Assembly (NCBI GenBank): GCA_009602735.1
Contig: WELA01003054.1
Span: forward strand, 484,378-548,377
From: Mesotaenium endlicherianum
Lineage: Eukaryota; Streptophyta; Zygnematophyceae; Zygnematales; Mesotaeniaceae
Reading direction: 5' to 3'
Length of the DNA stretch: 64,000 bases
Below are positions 10,501-19,879 of this stretch, piece by piece. A program made the translations under genes and the position numbers. The notes beneath the pieces are model-generated. The model was not told the DNA's origin. It saw only the letters and a list, made by a program, of their open reading frames with translations, and did not search any database. Each line of letters begins with the position of its first letter. The first letter of the stretch is position 1.

Positions 10501-11324
10501 ACTGAAAGAACTAACCGAGTTCTGCAGGATGTGCTGAGAGCATATATTAACCAAAAACAAAATAATTGGGATGACCTGTTGCCTCAAATTCAGTTTGCGG
10601 TCAACAGTGCGGTGCACGCGTCAACGGGCAAGACTCCTTTTGAACTCAGCCTGGGTAGAGTCCCTAAGTCCCCTCTAGATGTTCTGGGGGAGTCTTTAAC
10701 TCACCCTGAAGGGATTGACAATCCGGTCTCCCTCCAGTTAACCCAGGAGTTTGCTGACACCCTGTCAAAAGTCCAACAAAACCTGCACAGAGCCCAAACA
10801 AACCAACAAAAATACGCTAATCAACATCGTCGGGAGCTGACATTTTCTAAAGGCGATTTAGTCAAACTGCATTCTCAGCACCTGTACCTCCCTGGTGTGG
10901 TCAAGAAAAAGCTTGGCCCTGTCTGGGTCGGTNCCCTGTGTGGGTCGATCCATGTTCGGTGGTGCGTCGTGTCGGTCAGAATGCTTACAAACTGAACATG
11001 TCAGCCGAATACAAGGGTCACCCGGTCTTTAATGTCTCCTTCCTGAAACTCTATATCAAAGGTGATACACTGTTCACAGGTCGGTTACCTGTCCAACCGG
11101 GAACGGTCCCCGCTGTCCGGGACGGCGATCCTGAGGAATATGAGGTCGATGAGATTTTTGACGCTCGCTCGATCCGTCGATCGTCTAAACATGTCATGAA
11201 GTACCTCATCCGATGGAAGGGTTACGGTGCCTCTGGGGACACTTGGGAATTTAAAGACCAGCTGACCAATGCCAAAGGGGCGTTAAAACGGTTCCACCTT
11301 CAGGCGGCTGGGGCACCGCCCTAA
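7517..11324 (+). pseudogene. pol: Alpha-1 pol: PR-RT-RNaseH-IN-chromodomain, broken
   Basis: Read from the frameshift site, pol gives a protease with [11 protein letters not shown] (a VDGG variant of the usual D-S/T-G), RT with [11 protein letters not shown] near 8930 and RNase H. The integrase follows, with MDWV, SDRD and TERTNR as the D, D and E residues. Then come a GPY/F-like module and a chromodomain (YEVDEI...YLIRWKGY...TWEF, about 11130-11260) ending at TAA 11322-11324. A 1-nt deletion near 9514 shifts the frame at VHDKEL. A 12-nt deletion at ~10030, between TGGG repeats, removes the first histidine of the integrase HHCC finger. An N at 10933 with duplicated flanks breaks the frame artificially. 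The copy is not functional; the family call is secure. Confidence 0.92.
10933..10933. other. Single N, unmerged contig join
   Basis: The ~16 bases before the N recur, with mismatches, right after it (CCCTGTCTGGGTCGGT against CCCTGTGTGGGTCGAT). Alpha-2 and alpha-3 have this block once. The pol frame break here is therefore probably an assembly artefact. Confidence 0.8.
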
Positions 11325-11637
11325 CTGTCCCTTCAGTAGACATGGGAAGGTGACAGGAGGTCCTGTCTCCATATAAGTGGAGGGGAATGTGACAGTTGTG
11401 ACAGGCAGCCCACCTTTAAAATTAAGTTGGAGGGAGTGGTAGTCTCTGATCACCATGTTACCCACTCAACCTGCGCTCACACTCACTTGCTCTCCAACTC
11501 AATTTTTCCTTATATTCGCTCACACCAGGTATTCCACTCTAGGAACTCTCCCGATCGCGTCCCTCTTCATCAAGGGCACTCAGTAGCGGCAAAATATCAT
11601 GACTTCACTAACTGCATTGTGTTTATGATTGAGCAGG
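11325..11637 (+). other. Alpha-1 pol-ORF3 spacer with 3' splice-site-like end
   Basis: This ~310-nt untranslated stretch contains a repeated 'agttggagggg/a' motif and ends in CACTAAC (11606-11612), a 16-nt T-rich tract and TTGAGCAG immediately before the ORF3 ATG. CTAAC followed at ~25 nt by a pyrimidine-rich segment and CAG matches a plant branch point and acceptor. See the ORF3 findings. Confidence 0.5.
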
Positions 11638-13314
11638 ATGACTCAAAAGTCGGAACTCAAGAGGAAGAGAAGGGCGGAAGAGGCACATGCAGAATACTTG
11701 CAATTCCGTGGAGACATCGAATCATCTTCCATCACCGCTCGGGAATCACAACGACTCCAACAACAGCGGGAGGCACAGAAGAAGAAGGAGGAGGAGGAAC
11801 AGGCCAGACTGAGGCAGGAAGAAATGGACAGAAAAGCTGCAGAGGAGGCCAAGAAAGCAGAGGAGGAGAGGCAAGCTGAGGAGAAGCGGAAGTAGCAGGC
11901 TGAAGAAGAGGAACAGAGGAGAATCAGCAGCTACCGCTACACAGTGCTGGGCAAGGGCTTTGATCTACTGGAGGAGGCCTTCAAGTATGCCCAGAGAAGT
12001 CGCAGTGAGTCGCAGAAGGAAATCCTCCAGAGGGAAGGGGAGACATCCGAAAACTTTGACAAGTATATAGAGGTTAGCACGGGGCTCCTCCTCTACCATG
12101 ATTATGCCAGGATGGTAGGGTATACGGTCAGAGAGGCCAAGGCAATGGCCCAGGTGAACGAAGCAGGGGCTGTCTCGATTCCTGGTATCTGGGGGGAAGA
12201 TAGGGTCATCAGGATGATCCCCATGGACGCGGACAGCTTCAAGGACTCAACACCCCATAACAGGTTCGAGGCCATGTACAATGAGGTGGAGAGGAGGAGC
12301 TGGGAATTCTTGGCCAGAGAAACCAGTCAGCTGGACTTTGCAGGGCACTGGTACCCTTGTACTCTTAAAAGGACAGACCCTGCCTTCTTCCAAAAGCCCA
12401 CCGATTGGCGGTGGATGACCATCAACATGAGGGACCGGCAGAATGACAGGGCGACGGATGAGGATTTCCTGACAGACCTAAAGGGGAACATAGTATTGCC
12501 CCCTCACATTGCGGCTTGGGACCCAAGATTGGATGGAGTCAGAGACTGCATGAGCCAAGAGATGCAGGGGGACAGAAGCTGGGCCCGAGAGTCATTCTCA
12601 AAAGGGAAGCACGCTTATGCCAAATAGGCAAGTAAGCAGGGGGAAAAGGACCTCTATGCGGTCCGGACTCAGCAACCCCCACCAGCACCCAAAAGGGGAA
12701 GGTCCGTAGGATNCGTAGGATATTCTTTATCTCGGGAAGAGCTGGAGCAGCTGACAGAAGAGACCCCAGAAGTCTCAGAGGAACCCGGGGACGGCGAGGA
12801 GGAGGAGTCAGAGTAAGACGAGGAGGAAGGCGAGGAGGAGGATACTAGTCCCGTCGTGATCCTGACACCTGCCACATCCCCTGTAAGGGAGAAGACGAGG
12901 TTGGTCCTGCAGCAACTCGCTGAAGAGGAGGATATCACTTGGCTGGGAACTGCCAGAGGACAGAGCCCATCTGCAGACACGGAGACCCCGTCAGACAGAG
13001 CAGACAGAAGGGTTGCTTGGGAGATAGCCAGAGGCCTGCCAGCATCTCCCTCGCAGAGAGGGCATGTACCCTTGGCTCATGTCATGCAACATCCTTCCGG
13101 GATGCCGGTATACATACCTATCAGTTTGAGGGCTGCCCAGGAGAAGGCTGCCTCCCTTCAGTTTCAGACTGTGCAGGAGGAAACAGCCCAGTTACTGCGT
13201 TCTCCGCCGGGTCCTTACACGCAACCTCTCTCTCTGACAGGCTTCAAAAGACCCCAAGACAGGAGGAGGTCTGGCTCCCCTGAGTATTGGGCCTCAGGGA
13301 CATCTCCCTCCTAA
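11638..13314 (+). pseudogene. Alpha-1 ORF3, unknown accessory protein, three stops
   Basis: The frame has 559 codons from ATG 11638 to TAA 13312-13314. Residues ~5-97 are a Lys/Glu/Arg/Gln-rich coiled coil. Residues ~98-330 form a conserved core with YRYTVLGKGFDLLEEAF, YARMVGYT, VSIPGIWG, DSFKDS, YNEVERRSWEFLAR, HWYPC, PTDWRWMT and AAWDPRLDG. An acidic Glu/Ser tract (~345-400) follows, then an Arg/Ser/Pro tail with GHVPLAHVMQHPSGMPVY (~474). I see no signal peptide or membrane span, so it does not look like an envelope protein. Stops at 11893, 12625 and ~12814 kill this copy; an N at 12713 adds a 9-nt in-frame artefact. The frame survives in two other alpha elements. Function unknown. Confidence 0.8.
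12713..12713. other. Single N, unmerged contig join
   Basis: CGTAGGAT occurs on both sides of the N; alpha-3 has it once. The 8-bp duplication plus N adds nine bases, so the ORF3 frame is kept. Confidence 0.85.
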
Positions 13315-13364
13315 TGGCAGTAGGCTGGGGACGGAAGGGACAGCACGCTGTTATTAGTGTTAGT

Positions 13365-13381
13365 GTTGTCGAGGCGACAAC
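13365..13381 (+). promoter_or_regulatory. Conserved hairpin before polypurine tract
   Basis: GTTGTCG-AGG-CGACAAC forms a perfect 7-bp stem with a 3-nt loop between the ORF3 stop and the polypurine tract. Alpha-2 has the same hairpin (minus strand, about 19782-19798) and alpha-3 has it with loop AGA (about 54638-54654). Its position suggests a role in RNA 3' processing or plus-strand priming; this is inference. Confidence 0.55.
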
Positions 13382-13384
13382 ATG

Positions 13385-13399
13385 ATATGGTGGAGGGAT
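13385..13399 (+). promoter_or_regulatory. Polypurine tract of alpha-1
   Basis: The purine-rich ATGGTGGAGGGAT directly abuts the 3' LTR start at 13400. This is where plus-strand primer is expected. Alpha-2 and alpha-3 have AGTTGGAGGGAT at the equivalent place. Confidence 0.8.
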
Positions 13400-14113
13400 T
13401 GTAATGAATCAGTATATTGGTTGATATAATATTCATTTAAATAATATAGTTAAATAGCTTGCTGAACTCTAGTTAATATCGAGTCTGCTGGACTTTATTA
13501 AATCATCAGTTTAATGACTCAGTCGGAAGCAGCAGGTTGAAGTCAACTTAGGTCAGCTTGCTGACAAATTCTTTGACAGTCAGCTGACTTCCGTAGTCGG
13601 TCGCAGCGTACTGCCTAGATATGCATCTAAGTGTGGTGTGCTAGATGAATGGCCAGATGACATCCTTAGGATGGATGGCGATTCGGGATGATGGGAGATG
13701 GCGGTGGATTTGGTTAACCGAGGTCCTACCAACGTGGTTAACTCCCGGGTAGGCGGTGCCATCGCACTGACCGTTGAACAGTAAACTCATTCCATGTACA
13801 TATGCTAGGCATTGCTCTCGAGTTCGGCATTCGGAAACGAGGCCAACTCTCTTGTACAGCTTACTGAGAGAGATCTGAATCCAAGGCAAGAAGCCATTGA
13901 TACGCACTGTCTTCTAACCTTGCTTATGTATGAGTTTACTGATTTGCATTATTGATGCTAGTTTACTCGCATTTGACTTACGAGTATTATTCACTGCTAG
14001 TGTGTTGTCCTTTGCCGTTTAACCAGTTAACGAAAAATACCATAAAGATTACTTGTTGATATAAAGATCTTTATTAATTGTTATTTGCCTATTTGGTAAG
14101 TTGATTCATTTCA
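13400..14113 (+). repeat. Alpha-1 3' LTR
   Basis: The LTR is 714 bp, TGTAATGAATC...ATTTCA, followed by the GTTGC target duplication. Compared with the 5' LTR it has a short deletion after the AT-rich start, and scattered substitutions. Confidence 0.95.
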
Positions 14114-14118
14114 GTTGC

Positions 14119-14576
14119 TCAGCTAAGCACAACTCAAACCAATTGACACTAGATGCAAGAAGATGCCAAGAGCTCCTCAATGGTTAAGTTTATTTTGACA
14201 AACGCTTCCTAAATAGTGCCTAAAAAGTGAATCTAAAACTTGGGGAAGTTTTCTTAGCGGTAGGTGATGCAACCACCATTTTATAGCTAGTTTGGTGCAC
14301 TTCAACTATGAAAATAGAAGAATAATGTGTCGTAGGGAGCTCGCGGATTTCTGCGTAAGTAGAGAGCCTCCTTTGAGATCGCAAATAGCCCAAAATGTGA
14401 CCTTGGTGCAAGTTGAAATGAATCTTGCTTATTCAAGATTGATATACTTCATTTAGATATATAAGATCAGAGATAGGTGGAAGCGTGTGAAATCAGGGAG
14501 CGATCTTCGCCCTTATAATGAATCCCGTTTACTCATCTATAACCCTTGACTCACTTACCGTACTGTGCCACAGTTG
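14119..14576. other. Spacer, no gene seen
   Basis: This is host or unidentified repeat sequence between the alpha-1 target site and a solo LTR. No coding or structural signal is recognised. Confidence 0.5.
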
Positions 14577-14581
14577 CATAC

Positions 14582-15279
14582 TGTAATGAATCAGTGTATT
14601 GGTAGATATAATATTCAATTAAATATAATAGTTAAATAAGTTCAACATGCTGAAATTTAGTTAATATTGAGTCTGTTGCACTCTATAAAACAATTAGTTT
14701 AATGACTCAGCCGGAAGCAGCAGGCTGAAGTCAACTTAGGTCAGCTTGCTGACACATTCTTTGACAGCCAGCTGACTTCCGTACTCGGTCGCAGCGAACT
14801 GCCTAAATATGCATCTAAGTGTGGTGTGCTAGATGAATGGCCAGATGACATCCCTAGGATGGATGGCGATTCGGGATGATGGGAGATGGCGGTGGATTTG
14901 GTTAATCGAGGTCCTACCAACGTGGTTAACTCCGGGGTAGGCGGCGCCATCGCACTGGCCGTTGAACAGTAAACTCATTCCATGTACATATGCTAGGTAT
15001 TGCTCTCAAGCTTGGCATTTGAAAACGAGGCCAACTCTCTTGTACAAGTTATAGAGAGACATTGAATCCAAGGCAAGAAGCCATTGATACGCACTGTCTT
15101 CTAGCCTTGCTTATGTATGAGTTTACTGATTGCATTATTGATGCTAGTTTATTTCCATTTGACTTGCGAGTATTGTCCACTGCTAGTGTGTTGTCTTTTG
15201 CTGTCTAATCAATTTGCAAAAATACCATAAAGATCTTTATTAATTGTTAATCGCCTATTTGGTAAGTTGATTCATTTCA
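14582..15279 (+). repeat. Solo alpha LTR
   Basis: A 698-bp LTR runs TGTAATGAATC...ATTTCA with no internal sequence on either side. The flanks CATAC (14577-14581) and CACAC (15280-15284) match at 4 of 5 bases, consistent with an aged target duplication. It most likely arose by LTR-LTR recombination. Confidence 0.9.
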
Positions 15280-15754
15280 CACACTAATACAAGGCACAAG
15301 AAAGAGGCAAGCTTGAGGACTAGAGCTTCTCTTTTAGAAACTCATGGCCTCTTGCCTACCAGACATACAAGCATGTATAAGCACATACACATCATCAGGG
15401 GACTGAGTAGCAAAGGCGCTCTCATTCGGATGACCATAAAGTAGCTAAAAGACATCCCACTAACTTAGGTGCAAAACCATAGAATCTGTCCGCTGTGTGA
15501 CCCCAAAATGTCAGAGGACATAACTCTGTCAATACTACTCCAAATTGAGCAAACTTAACAACAACGATTGCATCTTGACGAGACCTTTCTGAAAAGTCCT
15601 AGTTCGTTCCGTTTGAGGCACAGACGAAGCAACCATGTCAATTTTTGTGAAGGCTAGTCATTAGAACGAACCCAAAAGTGCACACATGACTTGCAAGTAG
15701 AAATCCGACTGTACAGCCTACTGTCCAGAATGAGGGACCACAAGATCCCAGCCT
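15280..15754. other. Spacer, no gene seen
   Basis: No open frame, repeat or motif can be supported in this stretch. Confidence 0.5.
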
Positions 15755-16380
15755 GCTATGTACCTAGTGACCACCTGGTTGACCACGGCGCAAGGTGCGC
15801 CGATTCGTGGAAAACCCGTTAAGCTGGGACCCACGGATCTAGGTATAACGACCATATTAATTGGTCAGTTGACTGAAGTCCTAACTGTTCAGTTGACTGA
15901 CGACGGCTCCACCTACCCAGAAGTCAACCACACTAGTAGAACATCGGCTTACCGAATCTTGGTCAACCTCTCGACTTTCAATATACTCTGGTCACATGTG
16001 CCATACTTTGGTCACATGTGCCAATCTATAAATAATTATCTATCCTCAGCGCACTGAGTCCAAGTATACTCACTATTATTATACGAGCTTACTCCATATC
16101 AACGTACTAGTATTATGTCCTACATATATAGAGGTTATCTCAGCAACCTATACTCTGATACAAAACGTTATCCTGCTGACCTTTTCGACAAAGTCAGCAA
16201 ACCACAATATAATACAAAAGTCATCGTGGTGACCTTTTCGACAAAGTTAGTAAACTCGCATTCTATCGACAAACATTCATTTAGATGAACTCGCACATGT
16301 GACTATATTGACATAATACATATTTAGTGTTGTATTTATATATGCAATTAATCAAATAAATAATGAACTGTTTCATTACA
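15755..16380 (-). repeat. Diverged alpha-related LTR
   Basis: Read on the minus strand this starts TGTAATGAAACAG at 16380. It then follows the alpha LTR layout loosely: a GACTCAG-like block, then GGTTGACTTCTGGGTAGGTGG, which resembles the alpha GGTTAACTCCCGGGTAGGCGG. It also carries two copies of TGACCTTTTCGACAAAGT and two of TGGTCACATGTGCCA. No matching target duplication was found and the inner end is uncertain. The modest + strand ORF here is LTR sequence, not a gene. Confidence 0.5.
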
Positions 16381-16401
16381 CAAGTCTAGTCACACGTTGG
16401 C

Positions 16402-16903
16402 TGTAGTGAAACAGATAGATAAAGTACTCAGTAAAATAGAATACTTCATCTTTTCAAGACAAGGATCTTTGAACACAAGTGGTAACTTCTTAAAAAAGAG
16501 ATGATTTCTTGAAAGTTGCTATATTTCTGGAATTTGGCAAGTACAAGAGTGCTTCTGAAATGCCTTTTTATGTTCTAGCTTTTGTTTGGGGTTTGTTACG
16601 TAAGTAATTTCTAGGAAAGTGCATGTTGATGTGTTGGCACCCAACACATCTCAAAACTTGTCACCTCTTTCTATAATAATGTACACATGTCCTTTTGACC
16701 TAAAAATGACATATTTGAGTTCTGCTACATGGAGTTCTTCTAGGTTCTTCCTCTAACTTTGAAAATGCCTTGGAAGGTTCAAAGGACATAAACCAAGTCA
16801 CTTGAGTATCTATTCATACATGAATCCATACAATACTACTCCAAATATATTCAAAAGCATTAAAATATAAGCAAACTAATATATCATAACTCAGATCACT
16901 ACG
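16402..16903 (-). repeat. Solo beta LTR
   Basis: This 502-bp beta LTR lies on the minus strand, flanked by a perfect TTGGC duplication at 16397-16401 and 16904-16908. The terminal base is G instead of A. It shares the internal 10-bp hairpin of all beta LTRs and is more diverged than the beta-2 LTRs. Confidence 0.92.
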
Positions 16904-16908
16904 TTGGC

Positions 16909-17385
16909 CTTTGGGGACTTTTTGCTAAAGACCGGTAGGTGACGCGGATTTAAACGTAAATATTTCCTCGAAAATGATCCAAACGACGCGAAAGCAATCC
17001 CATCCAAAAATTGACTCAACGCTCCACACCTTCATGGCTTTGAAATTTAACAATGAGCATCATCTATAGATGTGTAAATTCAAATACAAGATAATTTTCC
17101 TGGATTGACCTTTCATCCACTTGTAGCGTCATTTTGTGCATCGATTTTGACTGAGTAAATCATGACATACTTTTATCATTCAATGGCTTAATGCGATGGC
17201 ACTGCCTATCCGAGCATTAATCACAACGATAGGATCTCGGCTATCCAAAAGTACAACCAATTTCTATCATTTTGTATCGTTATCTGCCTAAGGCGTCATT
17301 TGGTCCTTTCATTTAGCATATCAAAACAGATGCATTGCTAGACAGGTGGCCACTTCCGCCAAGAAAGTAAGCTGGTTTTTAAGGA
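16909..17385. other. Spacer, no gene seen
   Basis: AT-rich sequence without a supported gene. It is probably host intergenic DNA or unrecognisable repeat. Confidence 0.5.
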
Positions 17386-17534
17386 ATGTGAACAAGCTGA
17401 CTCAAATAGACTTCAGCCTGCTACCATAGGTTGAATAATTATATTGAGTCATGAGTAGAGTTCACCCGACTAAACCCATTTAAGTAATATATTTAGCTGA
17501 ATCAATTTTCCTAACATTGTTATGATTCATTTCA
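17386..17534 (-). repeat. Diverged alpha LTR 5'-end fragment
   Basis: AAGCTGACTC, ACTTCAGCCTGCT and a final GATTCATTTCA resemble the first ~150 bp of an alpha LTR read on the minus strand (compare 19610-19767). It is heavily mutated and the rest of the LTR is absent. Confidence 0.45.
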
Positions 17535-17669
17535 AATATCGATGGATTGTTGAGCACAAACATATGTAAAATATATGTGGTTATATTTCGTTTATATGCA
17601 TCAAATATCGCATATCGAGTAATCTCTAACACGGCGGATAGATGGTCATTAAACGAAATTGACTTTCAT

Positions 17670-18372
17670 TGTAAGGTCATAGGTTTATAAAGTGCATTTT
17701 TCAGTTTTATGAAAGTATGTTTTGATTGCATACAACTCTATAATGCATTTATGTGGTCATATTGATATAAAGTTCATCGAATTTGGTCAAGTATTGAGAC
17801 AGTTATGGATTTCCAAAGTTTAATTAGTTTTGAGGTCGGTTGACGACTGTCCCTAATTTGCGGTGAGCGCGACCGTCGGATTGACCGACAGCGTCGAGCG
17901 ATCTGGCCCGTTATAATGAACTGGAACCTTCACGTAAGTTCGGCTGACGCGGAGTGCCGACTAGGTCGATTTACCTAGAAGTTTCGATTTAGCCTAGCGC
18001 GTCTAAGATAGAATATTCTAGTGATGTCGATGCATGTATGTGGACGTCAGTTCGGCCCGACACGTCAGATTAGACTGATCTGGCTTACTCACGAATATTC
18101 TGGAAGTGACGATTTGACGAACACTTAAATTCCGTAGCTTCCTCCTAGGGAGGAGCACTTAGGCAAAAAATTATAAATAGGCAAAACTTCTTTGTTTCTT
18201 ATGAGTTTTCACTTCTTTACATTTCTACGGGTTTGTATTGACAAGGCCTTTCATCCTACACCATTTGTGAGCAGTTTCTTGCCACTCAAAATGTCAAGTA
18301 ATTTTTCTAAGCTTTCTTAGTGATATGCCACTGCACTCTTTAGTATGATTGCAACTAGTTCCTTTCCTCGTG
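17670..18372 (+). repeat. Gamma-1 5' LTR, first 703 bp
   Basis: It begins TGTAAGGTCATAGG and stops 38 bp short of the LTR end, where another gamma LTR is inserted; the TCGTG at 18368-18372 is the target copy. The missing 38 bp, with the other TCGTG copy as CACGA, sit inverted at 30663-30705. A TATAAATA box is near 18172. Confidence 0.85.
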
Positions 18373-19051
18373 TGAAAGGGGCAGAGTGCCCTTGTGGAAG
18401 CGTAGTAACTCACGAGGAAAGGAACTAGTTGCAATCATACTAGAGAGTGCAGCGCCATATCACTAACAAAGCTTAGGAAAAATACTCAACATTTTGAGTA
18501 GCAAGAAACTGCTCACAAATAAACTAGGATGCAAGGCCTTGTCATTACAAACCCGTAGAAATTTACAGAAGTGAAAACTCATAAGAAACAAAGAAGTTTT
18601 GCCTATTTATAATTTTCTGCCTAAGTGCTCCTCCCTAGGAGGAAGCTACGGAATTTAAGTGTTCGTCAAATCGTCCCTTCCAGAATATTCGTGAGTAAGC
18701 CAGATCAGTCTAATCTGACGTGTCGGGCCGAATTGACGTCCACATACATACATCGACATTACTAGAATAGTCTATCTTAGACGCGCTAGGCTAAACCGAA
18801 ACTTCTAGGTAAATCGACCTAGTCGGCACTCCGCGTCAGCCAAACTTACGTGAAGGTTCGAGTTCATTCTAACGGGCCAGGTCGCTCGACGCTGTCGGTC
18901 AATCCGACGGTCGCGCTCATTGCGAATTAAGGACAGTCGTCAACCGACCTCAAAACTAATTAGACTTTGGAAATTCATAACTCTCTCAATACTTGACCAA
19001 ATTCGATGAACTTTATATCAAAATGACCACAAAAATGCACTCTATACTACT
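17735..19051. repeat. Large palindrome: inverted gamma LTR pair
   Basis: The + strand gamma LTR ending at 18372 is mirrored by a minus-strand gamma LTR from 18411, with arms of roughly 640 bp and a 38-bp spacer (18373-18410). The arms are similar but not identical, so they come from two elements rather than a recent foldback copy. It arose by insertion of one LTR in reverse inside another. Confidence 0.85.
18373..19051 (-). repeat. Gamma LTR inserted in gamma-1 5' LTR (major part)
   Basis: This minus-strand gamma LTR starts TGAAAGGGGC on the + strand and stops at CTACT (19047-19051), where alpha-2 is inserted. The remaining ~67 bp, ending TGTGAGG..., are at 30706-30772 beyond the inversion. 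Together they make ~741 bp, the normal gamma LTR length. Confidence 0.85.
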
Positions 19052-19767
19052 TGAAATGAATCAACTTACCAAATAGGCGATTAACAATTAATTAAGATCT
19101 TTATATCAGCAAGTAATCTTTATGGTATTTTCCGTTAACTGGTTAAACGGCAAAGGACAATACACTAGCAGTGAATAATACTCGTAAGTCAATTGCGAGT
19201 AAACTAGCATCAATAAAGCCAATCAGTAAACTCATACATAAGCAAGGTTAGAAGACAGTGCGTATCAATGGCTTCTTGCCTTGGATTCAGATCTCTCTCA
19301 GTAAGCTGTACAAGAGAGTTGGCCTCGTTTCCGAATGCCGAACTCGAGAGCAATGCCTAGCATATGTACATGGAATGAGTTTACTGTTCAACGGTCAGTG
19401 CGATGGCACCGCCTACCCGGGAGTTAACCACGTTGGTAGGACCTCGGTTAACCAAATCCACCGCCATCTCCCATCATCCCGAATCGCCATCCATCATAGG
19501 GATGTCATCTGGCCATTCATCTAGCATGCCACACTTAGATGCATATCGAGGCAGTTCGCTGCTACCGAGTACGGAAGTCAGCTGGCTGTCAAAGAATGTG
19601 TCAGCAAGCTGACTTAAGTGGACTTCAGCCTGCTGCTTCCGGCTGAGTCATTAAACTGCTATTAAATATTAAGTCCAGCAGACTGATTATTAACTAGTGT
19701 TCAGCAGGCTGAACTTAATTAACTATTATACTGAATATTATATCAACTAATATACTGATTCATTACA
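19052..19767 (-). repeat. Alpha-2 3' LTR
   Basis: A 716-bp alpha LTR on the minus strand, followed at lower coordinates by CTACT. This is the reverse complement of the AGTAG that precedes the alpha-2 5' LTR at 30768-30772. The match shows that both LTRs belong to one insertion, now split by an inversion. Confidence 0.9.
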
Positions 19768-19798
19768 ATCCCTCCAACTTAACTTGTTGTCGCCTCGA
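19768..19798 (-). promoter_or_regulatory. Alpha-2 polypurine tract and hairpin
   Basis: On the minus strand AGTTGGAGGGAT abuts the LTR. The GTTGTCG-AGG-CGACAAC hairpin lies just upstream, as in alpha-1. Confidence 0.75.
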
Positions 19799-19879
19799 CA
19801 ACGTTAAACTGCAAAGCCTTAAATAAAGTGATTGAACCTGACCAGCCTCCCTTACTGACTGCCTCTTCAGCCTGTCACC

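Larger units (their letters stand above)
5303..14113 (+). mobile_element. Alpha-1: full-length Ty3/gypsy chromovirus with extra ORF3
   Basis: This is a complete LTR retrotransposon in the order LTR, primer site, gag, PR-RT-RNaseH-IN-chromodomain, ORF3, polypurine tract, LTR. Both LTRs run TG...CA. The 5-bp target duplication GTTGC is perfect at 5298-5302 and 14114-14118, which fixes the ends. RT before IN places it in Ty3/gypsy, and the chromodomain after IN marks it as a chromovirus. The extra ORF downstream of pol is unusual for this group. The copy is dead: it has one stop in gag, a 1-nt deletion and a 12-nt integrase deletion in pol, and stops in ORF3. The two LTRs differ by a few percent by eye, so it is not very recent. 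Confidence 0.95.

Noticed and set aside
11427-11879. 150-codon open frame overlapping the start of ORF3
   Set aside because: It is the shadow of the coiled-coil repeats in another frame. It carries no recognisable domain, and the parallel shadow frame in alpha-2 encodes an unrelated-looking peptide.
11638-13314. ORF3 as a retroviral envelope-like protein
   Set aside because: The position fits, but I see no signal peptide, no hydrophobic membrane span and no furin-like site. The protein is charged coiled coil plus acidic and Arg/Ser tracts.
15758-16057. 99-codon ORF on the + strand
   Set aside because: The sequence is the complement of a diverged alpha-type LTR, and the peptide has no motif.
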